Assembly (NCBI GenBank): GCA_013400115.1
Contig: VXBP01008209.1
Location: forward strand, 1 to 64,000
Source of the DNA: Rhinopomastus cyanomelas
Taxonomy: Eukaryota; Chordata; Aves; Bucerotiformes; Rhinopomastidae
Reading direction: 5' to 3'
DNA length: 64,000 nucleotides
Shown here: positions 54,101-64,000 of the stretch, piece after piece
Position numbering within the stretch: position 1 is the stretch's first letter
Layout: each line of letters opens with the position of its first letter
Position numbers and translations under genes: made by a program
Notes under the pieces: model-generated
Seen by the model: the letters and a program-made list of their open reading frames with translations, nothing else
What the model was told of the DNA's origin: nothing
Database searches by the model: none

Positions 54101-57100
54101 TTTAACTGTACCATTCAAATTACTGAAGAGGTCAAAAGATGTACTTCCTGTTCAAAACAACAAGACAGCCCTGTCATTAACAGCTCTGCGGTTCCATCAC
54201 CCTCCTGATCCTACTGACGGCTGCTTCTAGCCCATCCGTGTCACCAGGAAGCCTCTGTCATGTTCCAGGGCAGCGGTTCGGATCAGCCTGAGAGCTCCTA
54301 CTCTTCCCCAGGACCAGGGAGAAGATAACTGCAGAGAACTGTGATCTGTGTTAGATAGTTTTGTCCTGCTCCGGCAGGGGGGTTGGACTCGATGATCTCT
54401 TGGGTCCCTTCCAACCCCTAACATCCTATGATCCTATAAACTGTCCTTTCTTATGGGGTTAGCCCACTGATTCAGAGCAATGTGCTTTGAAATCACACCT
54501 CAGCACGCCGGGATTGTACTGCGTGTCTGCTCTAGAGAGAGGCACAGGCAGGGCTACGCTGCTGCGGAAGGAGAGAACAGCCCAAGTTCCATCACATTGC
54601 TCCATCCTCCACAGCTAGGAGGAGGAATGCAACAGAGGAGGAGGTTACACCACGGAGAGAAGCGTAAGGGCCTGTTAGCTAAAGCACCAGAGCTCGCCCA
54701 GTTTGCAGCCAGCGACAACAGGACACGTGGACACACCCTTACCTCAACAAGGAGGGAGAAAACCCCACACCTAAATGAAGAACCATCACACTCCTGAAAA
54801 GCTTCAGAGTCTCCTTTCAACATTTTTTATGAGCTGAAATGTTTTCCTCGTTTAGATTTTTCCCTTTAACAGGTTTCAAGCAAATGAAGGTGAAAGCTTT
54901 GCTCCACAAAGAGGAGTGAAGATTGTGTCTAACGACCATTGTGATGAAGAGCAAAGAGCCATCAGTCAAAAAAAACAATCACTCTCAGGGGTGCAGTTAC
55001 TGCTCTTTGCCCAGCAAAAAGCTGGGCAGACAGCACTGATTTTTGCATTACTGCCAGACTGCTTTGTTTATGAAGAACAGGGATCAATGACTGGCAGAAA
55101 ATGTCTTTGGGATGCATTTAGCCACGGTGCCTACATGAAAACACCAGGTACTAAGATTCAGCAGGGTTGCATTAGTTACAGAGCACCAAGAGATAATTCC
55201 ATCAGCAGCTTCTGCATCCAGCTGCACAAGAGCTTCCTTCACACCCTCCCTCTGAAGCAACAAACCTTCATTTGCACCTCTAAAAGTCTCCTCTAAGCAC
55301 GGAGCTGCTCCACCTGTCAATCTACGCTGCGGAGACATCCATCTGCACAGCTATTTATCATGATGAAAGGTAAAATTATAGTATCATTCATTTGCAGATA
55401 TGAAGTCCTCGTGTAATTAAAGATCAAACCCAAGAGCAGCAGCAGGCCTAACTGCTCCTCGTGCATCTGCATCCACCAGTACAAGAATGCAGAAGGAACA
55501 GAGCACGAAGCAGCAACATGAACTCGGAACCGTTACAGTCAAGGTTCTTTTCGCTGGCAGCAGTGACACCTCCCATCAATCTTACTGGCCAGTTCTGCAA
55601 ATTGTTTGGCACAAAGCTGCTCCTAACCAAGCAAGGCAAGCAAATCACTCCGATTCCACCTTCATTACTCAAAGAACAGGGACAGAGGATGAGAGTGTTG
55701 CTCACCAGAAGTAGAGAGAGGTTTGTTTGCAGGTGCTGGTCCCCCCCACGGATCCACAGAAGATTTTGCTGCAGTAGAAGATGGCTGAGCAGGAGCCCAA
55801 GGGTCAACATTTTTGGACAGAGGCTGAGCTGTGGATCCTGCTGCTGGTGCTGCCCAAGGGTCAACGGAAGCAGCTGGTTTGGCACCTGCAAAAAGAGCCA
55901 GCGGGAACTCGTGTCAGCAGAGCTTCACTTTCATCCCTCTCATGAGCCATTACTGCCAGTTAATAGTGAAGCAGCTCAACACAGGGAACACTGACAAGAC
56001 CCAACATCTGTGCCATAAATCCTGAGCAGCCAGCACAGGTACACCTGATGCAGGACAGGTAGAGAAAACAAACCTCCCATTCGAAAGCAAAACTGCAGCT
56101 ACAACAAGAAAACAAACTTGAGTGTGTTGAGGGTTTTTTTGAGAAGACCTGCCTGGAGGTGACCTACAAATCACAGGGTAAGGTTATGAACCCGGAGAAA
56201 AGGTTTCTAAAAAGCCTTTACATGACATTAAGACTTGGACAAAGAACTCTGTAAGAGGCCAGGGGAATAGTTTTCAAGCTCTTTTCACCATAATGTTGTT
56301 TTATAACAATAGAAGCAGTGTCCCCTGAGCTAAGTCAGGCTTTTTTTATTCCCATTTGTCAGGGCTCCTCCTGACACTGATCTAAGGTCCCCACTGACAC
56401 CTCCTCTTTAGGGATGTCTCAACGTTCCCATTTTTATTGGCACATGCTGACAACGCTTCATTCCTACAAACTCAGGTCACCAAACCGCTTCAGGTCGTGC
56501 ACAAGGTGAGGGCTTCCTTGGGTAAAGTGACCAGTGAAGGCATTAAAAGGAGAAGGAAAGAGCTACAAAAGTACTTGTGTCCCTATATACAATTTCCTGC
56601 CTGTTTTTCTTTCTTCCTCCTCCTCAACCTCCTGATTTATTGCTTTTCAGCTTAGGTGACCCCTTCTTCCTTCCACCATTAAATGAAACTATTTTGGCCT
56701 ATCGAGCCAGGAACGGGAACCCCGGAGTGTAAATGCACATCCTGTACAACTCTGCAGGGAGCAATTACCTTCGAACCAGCTAGAACACGCAAACACATTT
56801 CCTCTTCCCAGTGAAACTTCTCAGGCAGTCCCAGTTAAATGACTAAATGAAAACTATAATCCAAGAGCAGGGCAGAATTACGTGTGTGGTAGATGGTTAT
56901 TATCTCCAACCACCGCACGGGCTTCGAGTTACAACCGAATATTGGCTGAGTTCTTTAAAACGACCCCCTTGGCATCGCGGTGTTCTTGGAGAGCCGGTCG
57001 GATGTGACGTGCAGCGGCACAAATCACAGCTTGGAGTGTTGAGTCTTTGTTTCATCGTTTTGTTAAAGGTCCAGGAAATGCTAAAATTCTCTCAAGTTCA

Positions 57101-60100
57101 GATCCAACTATTCCCACACCGGCACTTCTATTTCCGATATCTACCCTCAGCGATGGCAGAGCAGAACCGCTAACGACAGCGCTTCCCATCAGCGGAAGCT
57201 CATAAAGGGAGGGCAAATGACACGAGAGCACTCGGGAAAACACCTTCCCAGAGCTTCCATTAGCTCCACTGAAACACCAGAGCAGGGCTGGAGAAATAGA
57301 GAGAGTTTCACCAGTCACTCTTTTAATAGCAAATTCACATACCTCATCTTTTCAGGACTGCCCTTGGGAGCAGAGGAACCAGCAAGCTGGAACAAGGGCT
57401 TATTTGATGGTGTTAATAAAGTTGGGAGTGACTGGAGCTGCAGCTGATGCAAGGAAAATCTCGTCAGGGGATGATGTATTGAGCAGGAGATTTGAAAAAT
57501 GTGGGGCTGGGTTGGATTTCCACCTTAGAGCCCCAACACTGGGATTTTCACTGATTTCCTGTGTGACCTGATCTAGGTGATCCTGCTCTGGCAGGGGGAT
57601 TGGACTAGATGATCTTTCAAGGTCCCTCCCAACCCCTAATACTGCGCAATTCCTGTTTGCAGTTTATCACCAGAAAAGCAAGGCGAAGCTTAGAAAAAAG
57701 AACCATAGCTGGCCCAGCAGTTCTGCAGCTGCCTTTAATGCCACCATGAGAGGGGAAGAAAAGAAATGCACATTTCATTATTAAACTCCACAGTTTTCCT
57801 CAGGACTCTGGAAGGTGGTGTGCCGAGCCCTGATGCAAACTGCCTTTGAAGCACTTTGCAGCAGAGCTCGTAGAATCGCCAGCCTGAAGCAAAGATGGCA
57901 GAACCAAGCTGTTTGTCTTCATGAAAAACCTTCCACTTGCACAGAACCCTCCTGCCCCTCAAAAAAGGACTAAATCCAAAGCCAACAGGAGAGCAGATGT
58001 GGCTCAAATTCCACAGATGTAGGAAGTTTCATACTACTGTGAGGAACCATCAACATCCCTATGCAAAGGAGAGATGCCTTGGGCAGCTTTTGGCTCAGAG
58101 AACAGCAACTCCACAGGCAGCACCTAGAGAACAGCAACTCCACAGGCAGCACCACACACAAAAGCAAACGAGCAAAGAAGTGGATTTTGAGGATATAACA
58201 TGCTGGATCTTTCATTTCAGAAAGATTCCATGGGTTCAGCATCAAGAGCTTATGAAACACCGTGAACATTTAATATGGCAACCTCTTTCTACTTAGTACA
58301 TGAAAAATCTCCATTAAACACCTGAATCCATTTGGTTCTGGCAGCATAAAACATCTCATTTCACTAGGAGGGTAAACCAGTTGCTCCAAAAGCAGGCACA
58401 GCGTGCAACTTCTGTTTGTTCTCTGTAGTTCCAGAGCAGAGGAAACGATCAAGATGGACTAACTCCGGCCACTACTCAGCGTGCCGCTGCACACTGTGAA
58501 ACTCCACGGTAGAAAGGAAAACCTTGTAAATAATCATTTGCTCTGGTGGCACATTCTTACCAAACGATTGCCACGGGTCAGAGGCAGTAGCTGCAACTGC
58601 GGATCCTCCCCAGGGATCAGTTTGGTTTGCAGCAGCGGAAGGTCCCCAAGGCTCTGTTTTCTGCGGGGCTGGTGCCGACGAGGGCAGGGCATCCATGAGG
58701 TCCAACAAAGTGGTGTGCTGAGGGCAGGAATAGGCTGAGCTTTAATCAAGAGCATCACCCGTCTGAAGCACAAACCCGTGAGAGTGAAGAAGCAATCATA
58801 TTTTTTTTTCCTTTTACACGCCTGCATTGACTAAGTAGCTTGAAACTTAACCCACACAACAAAGCAATCCCAAAAGCATTAAGAAAAACAAGAGCTCAGT
58901 ATTAAGCTAGTTGTGTTACTGTTATTTCAGCTTTGGGCAGCGTAACCGGGAATGTCTTAGGCGAAGGCACTACCTCCTTCTTTTTGGGAATTTTAATTGT
59001 GTCTCTGCGACTCTCCTCCAGAGCCATCTGTAATCTCAGATCATCTCCGCGTCTGAGGCGCTCCTCCTGCAAAGGAAATCAACACTGTTGATATAGACCA
59101 TGAGCCTAAGGCTGGGCTGCTCTCGCTGCTCCCTGCCGCTGCCGAGCCCCCCGAGGGCAGGCCGCTGCCAGGGGAAGCCTGGCAGCACTCCCTGCCACCC
59201 TAGGAGCGATGCTCGCCGCAGGCACACGCACTGGCATCGCCAGGATTGTCTGCCAGGACTTGTAGGTAACACGAGTGGGGAATAAATAAACGAAGAGGTA
59301 TTGCTGGTGGTTCTTGCAGCAAACAAGGGGTCAGGAGCATCCCTGGAACACCGGCGTTAACAGTGTGACCGTAACGATGTTCACTGTACTGACTGAGACT
59401 TATCCTCATGTTGTTTTTACTCCTAATGGGGGAGCTACAAATGAAAAGATCTTCCCAAAATTCAGTCACAGATGTTGGGAGCACCATGGAAATTAAAGAC
59501 AAAGTCTGTCTCTCCTCTCGAAATGGTTTTTAAATGGCCACTGAAGGACGTGGTGATGTAAATTTTTCACTTTCCTGGCTTTGTCAGCTTCTGTCACTGC
59601 TGTGAAGAACAGAGTGAATCCATCCAGCCCCATGCCACACGTAATTTGGAGCTTTTAAAGATCTTTAAACTACCACATCTGGGGGACACTCACGTCTTGA
59701 AGTAGCTTTGCTTGCATCATGACTTTCACAAGCTGGCTAATTCCCCAGCTGGCACTTCCCTACGAATCTTTAAGCTGTTTCAACTGATAGATGTTGGTTT
59801 GCATTTATTTTCTTTACTGCTCAGTAATGACAAAGTTTACTGGATGACAGTTTCCCAGCCCAGAGATGCCAATGCTGAACACACAGCGCTGCACTAAACC
59901 TGCCATGGGAAGCCTCTAACATACTGACTTGGATTTCATAGCTGAGATTCAACAACTCTGTTATGTATTAAAAGGCAGTAAACTTTACCCATCTGCTCCA
60001 AATTAGAGTGAACCTCCTAAGGGTTAAGGCAGTAAAATCACTGGGGTGACAGATCAGGAGTCAAGTTATTTTAAAGCAGGTTCTTCACTTATTCTAGTGC

Positions 60101-60664
60101 TTTGTGTCAGGTCACCCTTCATGTACCAGACAAACTCACCGCACGAACACATCACTCAAAATCTCACTGTACTCAGAATTCACCAACATTTCTTGGGTGC
60201 TGGCCCCGATAATGAAGGTTTCCAGGACCAGTCATGCTTTCAGTTCTTCCTAACTGAAAACATCTTCAGTTATGTGATGATTAACATCCTCCCACACAAA
60301 GTCTTCTTGCAAAGCGACTGTCATCTTCCAACTAGTCTCAACAGCTCGGAGGCTGAAGTTACTTTAAAAAGAGATTTAAAATAAAAAAAAAATAAAAAAG
60401 AGCAACATCTTCCAAAATGGCCTTGCTCTCCCCCTAATTCCACCTGGAGCAAAGCCAAGCTGCCTTTGAAAAACAAAACACAAACAAAACAGGATTGTAG
60501 GCTCAACTATCAAAGCATGGAGGACGTTGGAAAACCTACACGGGAACTGACCTGCTCCGCCACCTCTCGGCTCATGGCCAGCGCCAGCTGCAGTTGCAGC
60601 TCCTCTTCTCCGCTCGTCTGAGGCCGGGCCTGCTCGAGCTCCGAGGAAACTCGAGGGGATGTAG
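50781..60664 (-). CDS. EPN2: Epsin 2, C-terminal part, 7 exons
   Basis: Clathrin-associated adaptor for endocytosis of ubiquitinated cargo at the plasma membrane. Exons in coding order: 60664-60552, 59066-58974, 58717-58561, 55885-55706, 54147-54055, 53152-52937, 51112-50781. Splice sites are GT-AG and the frame closes (393 codons plus stop after the first split codon). In order: SSELEQARPQ, two ubiquitin-interacting motifs (EEELQLQLALAMS and DDLRLQMALEES), a clathrin box (LLDLMD), an EPW and five DPW AP2-binding motifs, a second clathrin-type motif (LVNLDSL), three NPF EH-binding motifs, and the end TNPFLL. TPESFLGPNAALVNLDSL and NPFQVNQPQPLTLNQM match EPN2 rather than EPN1 or EPN3 as I remember them. 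ENTH exons lie beyond the right edge. Confidence 0.97.
52093..52240 (-). mobile_element. Two short CR1 3' ends
   Basis: An old tail (agaatcataaaatcgttaag) and a younger one (gaacattagggactggaagg) in an EPN2 intron. Confidence 0.85.
52449..52780 (-). mobile_element. CR1 3' fragment
   Basis: In plus-strand terms an antisense copy, so it is co-oriented with EPN2; ends 160 bases from the 52937 exon border. Confidence 0.95.
52937..53152 (-). CDS. EPN2: EPN2 exon: TPESFLGPNAALVNLDSL segment and first NPF
   Basis: Opens AESGSTLPSQHSGTTSPDLF, contains the family block TPESFLGPNAALVNLDSL and ends SLNPFLAP plus the first base of Gly. Confidence 0.96.
54055..54147 (-). CDS. EPN2: EPN2 exon: SFDLFSNLNGTVKDDFSEFD
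   Basis: 93 bases with DLF and acidic-Phe motifs (FSEFDTL) of the AP2/clathrin-binding type; ends RTSKKP. Confidence 0.95.
54358..54440 (+). mobile_element. CR1 3' end
   Basis: ggttggactcgatgatctct and ccaacccctaacatccta. Confidence 0.9.
55706..55885 (-). CDS. EPN2: EPN2 exon: second DPW group
   Basis: Three DPW motifs (SVDPWAAP, NVDPWAPA, SVDPWGGP) at roughly 20-residue spacing; ends KPLSTS plus one base. Confidence 0.95.
57553..57653 (+). mobile_element. CR1 3' end
   Basis: gacctgatctaggtgatcct through aaggtccctcccaaccccta. Confidence 0.9.
58097..58153. repeat. Two-copy tandem repeat, about 29 bp
   Basis: agagaacagcaactccacag followed by gcagcacc twice in succession, in an EPN2 intron. 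Confidence 0.9.
58561..58717 (-). CDS. EPN2: EPN2 exon: clathrin box and first DPW group
   Basis: HTTLLDLMDALPSSAPAP, then EPWGP, TDPWGG and SDPWQSF. The clathrin box LLDLMD is intact. The KKKE-HTT junction is shorter than the human linker I recall. Confidence 0.93.
58974..59066 (-). CDS. EPN2: EPN2 exon: UIM2
   Basis: 31 codons, EERLRRGDDLRLQMALEESR then RDTIKIPKKKE; phase 0 at both ends. Confidence 0.96.
60552..60664 (-). CDS. EPN2: EPN2 exon: linker and UIM1
   Basis: Begins with two bases of a split codon, then TSPRVSSELEQARPQTSG and EEELQLQLALAMSREVAEQ. The residue three after the UIM Ser is Val rather than acidic. Confidence 0.96.
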
Positions 60665-61402
60665 CTGTTTGGAGGCAAACGAACAGCAAATTGAACAACC
60701 CAAACAACAGAAAGATACACAGCAGCTTTGACTGTTTCTCTCATCAGGCCACCCCACTTTCACACAGCAAAGGTCCCCTAGGTGCCAGGGGCCACCAGGT
60801 CTCTGAGTGCCATCAGCTCCCTTGATAAAGCTGTACCAGGGCTGAGGTTAAACCAGAACAATCAAGCAGAGAAAACTTCACAAGACAGTTGAACTGCTTT
60901 AGAAGGAAAATGTTCCTGGAAAACAAAGGGGTTGTGTGTAAGTGGTGTTGAGATGGCAAGAAGCACCAGCGAACGCTGGATGCCCTGTGTCAGCGTGGCA
61001 GAGCTTTTGGGTGGGGGGGGGGAGGAAGCAGGACACAGACTGAAAAACGTAGAGAATTCATGGTTCCAGAAAATATTTGCTGATACTTGTCCCATCTCTC
61101 AGCATCAGTTGGGATTTGCTGGGAGTTGGCCAGTATCAGGATAAAACTGGATACCACCCACTTCTCTGTAAAATAATCCAGTCTTAATGGGACAGATAAA
61201 GAGCGATTCTTAACTGCTAAGCAGGCTCCAAGACAAACAAACCAGCTATTCATACACAAAATGCACACAATACTGTACCCCTCTCTGTTTAAAAATTAAA
61301 TGAAGGTTGGTATATAGGTTGCAGAGGTCGTCTGGGTTTTGTTGTTGGTTTGTCTTTGTATAAAAAAGTCTATTAGCTAAGAACTACATGGTAAACTCTC
61401 CC

Positions 61403-61837
61403 CATCACAGAATCCCAAAATGATTGAGGCTGGAAAAGCCCTCTGAGCTCAGCCAGCCCAGACTAGGACCTAACATCACCCCAGTGGCCAGACTAAGGGC
61501 CACAGCCAGGCTGTCCTGCAACACCTCCAGGGACAAGGACTCCACCACTGCCCTGGGCAGTCCAGTCCATGCTCTGAACCTCTTTCTGTGAGGAAGGGCT
61601 TCCTAACCCTCCCCTGGTGCAGCTTCGGGCTCTGCCCTCTTGTCCTGGTGCTGGTTGCCCGGGAGAAGAGCCCAATCCCCACCTGACAGGACCCTCCCTT
61701 CAGGGAGTTGGAGTAAGGGAGAAGGTCCCCCGAGTCTCCTCTTCTCCCGACTAAACACCCCCAGCTCCCTCATCATCTCATCAGCTTTTCCCTCCAGTCC
61801 CTTCCCCAGCCTCATTGCTCCTCTGGACTCGCTCCAG
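61403..61837 (-). mobile_element. CR1 3' fragment
   Basis: About 430 bases; gaggctggaaaagccctctg through ctctggactcgctccagc, in the EPN2 intron. Confidence 0.95.
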
Positions 61838-64000
61838 CCATCATTTTAAAAACACAACTTTTCCAGTCACTACTTAAATTCTTCAACTATTTGAAGCTAA
61901 AACTTAGGGGAAATGACATTAGAGAATAAAAGTGCAGCTCGCTCTCTCCTCCGGCAGGCCAGAAGGAAGGTAAACGAGGAATGACCTTTGTGATGTGTTA
62001 CCTCATCCCATTCTGTTCCTAAAGGGACAAATTCATTTATCACCCAGAATGATTCTTCCCTGTTGCACTGATCCTGGAGCTTCCACGCCTAGCCAGACAC
62101 GCTCCTGACTTCACCTGAAGATGTTACTCATACCCTGCTTCTGTTTCAAAGTTTCTCATATAAAGCATCTAATTTTTGCTTATTTCACAAGTACTTTTTG
62201 CTCCAACACTCCCAGACAGGCTCTCCAGTATGTTCTATGGGCTACTACAGACTCACAGTAGGAATAAGGAGGAGTAACAGGATGTTTGACAGCATGGAAG
62301 CTGTAACCTTAAAACCTTTGTAAAACCTGAACAGTCCCAAATATGAAAATAAAAGAGAATTTAAAAGAAAACAGGATCAAACTACACTTGAGGTTATCAA
62401 AGGCAGAAAGACTGAGCTCCAGCTCTGATCTATCAGCCAAAAGGGAAAAACAGCAAAGTTAACCTACGTGGCCTCAGCAAAGCAGGATGTTACTGTTAAA
62501 GGGAGCAAAGAACCAGTTGAAGAAGAGGTTATGTCACACTAGGAACTTGCTAACACGACTGCTGCTCAAGAATTGGATCTTAGGAAAAGTACTGTGGAAA
62601 ATGCAATGTTAATGCTCAGAGAAACTGTCAAGCTAGAGGGCAAAAAAGCAATATTCAAAAGAAAAAAGGTGACTGAGAAGGGAAATGGGATGGTACAGAG
62701 ACAGGGAAATCATTTCTTTGATGATCACCTTCTGCTAAAGGGGGCAAGTGACAGAGAACCTTCTTCAGCAGGTGCTAAGACCCAGGCCCTGGCACTTCTA
62801 CTAACCCCAGCACCAGGAGTGAAAGCCTTACTCAAAATTAACTCAACTCACCAGAGTTTGGGCCATTAGAATCCCTGACAGACTATTTCAGAACAAAAAG
62901 GGTGTGGAAATGCTTCCCCACCTTGACACGGAGAGTATTTTATGGGCTTATCTTGGCAGAAGAAGATTGAGCAGTTTATGGTCGCTAAGCACATCAGGTT
63001 TGTAAATACTAAGGAGTGAGGAAAAGCTATTTAAGATAAAGGAGCGAGAACTAAAGGTAAAAATTGACCTGGAATCAATGTGAGATTCAAACAGAAAGAT
63101 GTGGTGTCCTAGTATCCTTTTCCAGCAGAAATTCTGGAAGGAAGGAGTCCTAACTGGTGTAAAACCAGAGCTGGATAAGACTATAAATGGGACACCAGCA
63201 CGGTCACCTAAGAACAGATGGCAACTGAGCTACAAGCAGGCAGACACCTTCTGCTCTTCAGTTTCTTTACCTGCAGATTGTGGGGAAGAACGTGATTGCC
63301 TGCACTTCTTGCAGAGGAGCTTTTCCATCTCAGTTGACAAAACCAAATTCCATTAACAGCTAAGAAGCTGATGGAGGAACGACTGTAAAATGACGCAAAA
63401 TGGGTTCGCTCCATCCATTTTCCTCCCTATTTCCACGGAAAGGACTGACTTACTCCAAGTGCTCACCCACTGCTTTCAGCTTTTAACAGCATCTCTGCAC
63501 TAAAAAGCTGCAAGAAGCAGGATTCTGCCCGACTCTAAGCGTCTCCCTGGCCCTCTCATGGTGGGCACAGCCGCTCGGGCTCAGGCTTGTTTTGGCAGGG
63601 AGCTCCATGACCTCACAGCTCTCAACAGAGACCAGCATTCAGCAGCTCTGAACACAGATAATAAGGGGTCTCACAGATATAGCTGATTTCTTTTCACTTT
63701 TAGCCTTTGCAGCAATTCATTCTACTCGATTTTATTGACTCAAAAAGGCACTCCAGTGCTCCTCTTCGAGGGGGGAAAAAGGGGGGAGGGTGGAAATGTT
63801 CAATTTTAGATTCTTCTTTGGCCTGACATCAAATAATATTGATAAAAATGTGGCTGCTTTACATGTATTGACACTTCTGCAGTGGCAACAAAACCATCTA
63901 CATTAAATAGCTGCCAGTGTGTTCTCTGAAAAAGGATTAAGGGAAATCCAAAACACTCCTCCAAACGTGCTTTATCCACCAATTTCACTCATAAATTTCT
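61838..64000. other. EPN2: EPN2 intron, AT-richer, no exon recognised
   Basis: No epsin ENTH-domain or post-ENTH exon could be found on the minus strand. The short frames here match nothing I recognise. The missing 5' exons must lie to the right. Confidence 0.6.

Noticed and set aside
50781..60664. Assignment of the epsin gene to EPN1, EPN3 or ENTHD1
   Set aside because: The number of DPW motifs, LLDLMDALPSS, LNGTVKDDFSEFD and the end TNPFLL fit EPN2. The tail-to-tail B9D1 neighbour also fits EPN2.
1..64000. CRISPR arrays, operons or bacterial-type features
   Set aside because: The spliced vertebrate genes and avian CR1 repeats show nuclear animal DNA. The tandem arrays lack spacer-repeat alternation of CRISPR type.

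Overview
The window is vertebrate and almost certainly avian nuclear DNA. It holds the 3' part of one ion-channel gene, one complete small ciliary gene and the 3' part of an endocytic adaptor gene. Dozens of CR1 LINE fragments lie between and inside them. The CR1 3' ends (the avian type, closing in repeated attctgtg-like octamers) add up, by my hand tally, to about 15 kb of roughly 63.5 kb of resolved sequence. That is far more than expected for a chicken-like genome. It recalls lineages reported to have CR1 expansions, such as woodpeckers and relatives, but this is an inference. High GC and compact genes would fit a microchromosome.

Layout. (1) 1-31.2 kb, plus strand: eleven 3' exons of a T-type voltage-gated calcium channel alpha1 gene of the CACNA1I (Cav3.3) type. 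They run from segment IIIS6 through all of repeat IV and the cytoplasmic tail to the stop at 28859, followed by a long 3' UTR with several local tandem repeats. The exons join in one frame (2715 coding bases, 904 codons plus stop). (2) 31.2-35.3 kb: intergenic, mostly CR1. (3) 35.3-38.8 kb, plus strand: complete B9D1, seven coding exons, 206 residues, starting in a CpG-rich promoter with an RFX X-box-like site. (4) 38.8-46.1 kb: intergenic, CR1 plus unassigned unique sequence. (5) 46.1-60.7 kb, minus strand: seven 3' exons of EPN2 (epsin 2) covering both ubiquitin-interacting motifs, the clathrin box, the DPW repeats and the NPF motifs, plus a 3' UTR of about 4.6 kb. The ENTH-domain exons lie beyond the right edge. 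B9D1 and EPN2 are tail to tail, as in human 17p11.2.

The three genes are not a functional unit: one is a neuronal calcium channel, one a ciliary transition-zone protein, one a clathrin adaptor. What stands out is their linkage. From memory, human CACNA1I lies at 22q13.1 beside ENTHD1, whereas EPN2-B9D1 lies at 17p11.2, and CACNA1G lies near EPN3. An ENTH-domain gene next to a T-type channel therefore looks like an ancient arrangement. This locus may be a CACNA1I-type channel sitting in the EPN2 paralogon: a retained extra paralogue, a relocated orthologue or an assembly join. Other notable points are a decayed partial copy of the IVS2 exon with an in-frame stop inside an intron, two copies of a sequence bracketed by CR1 tails that look like a 3' transduction, and a CR1-derived 55-bp minisatellite that contains the only large assembly gap.
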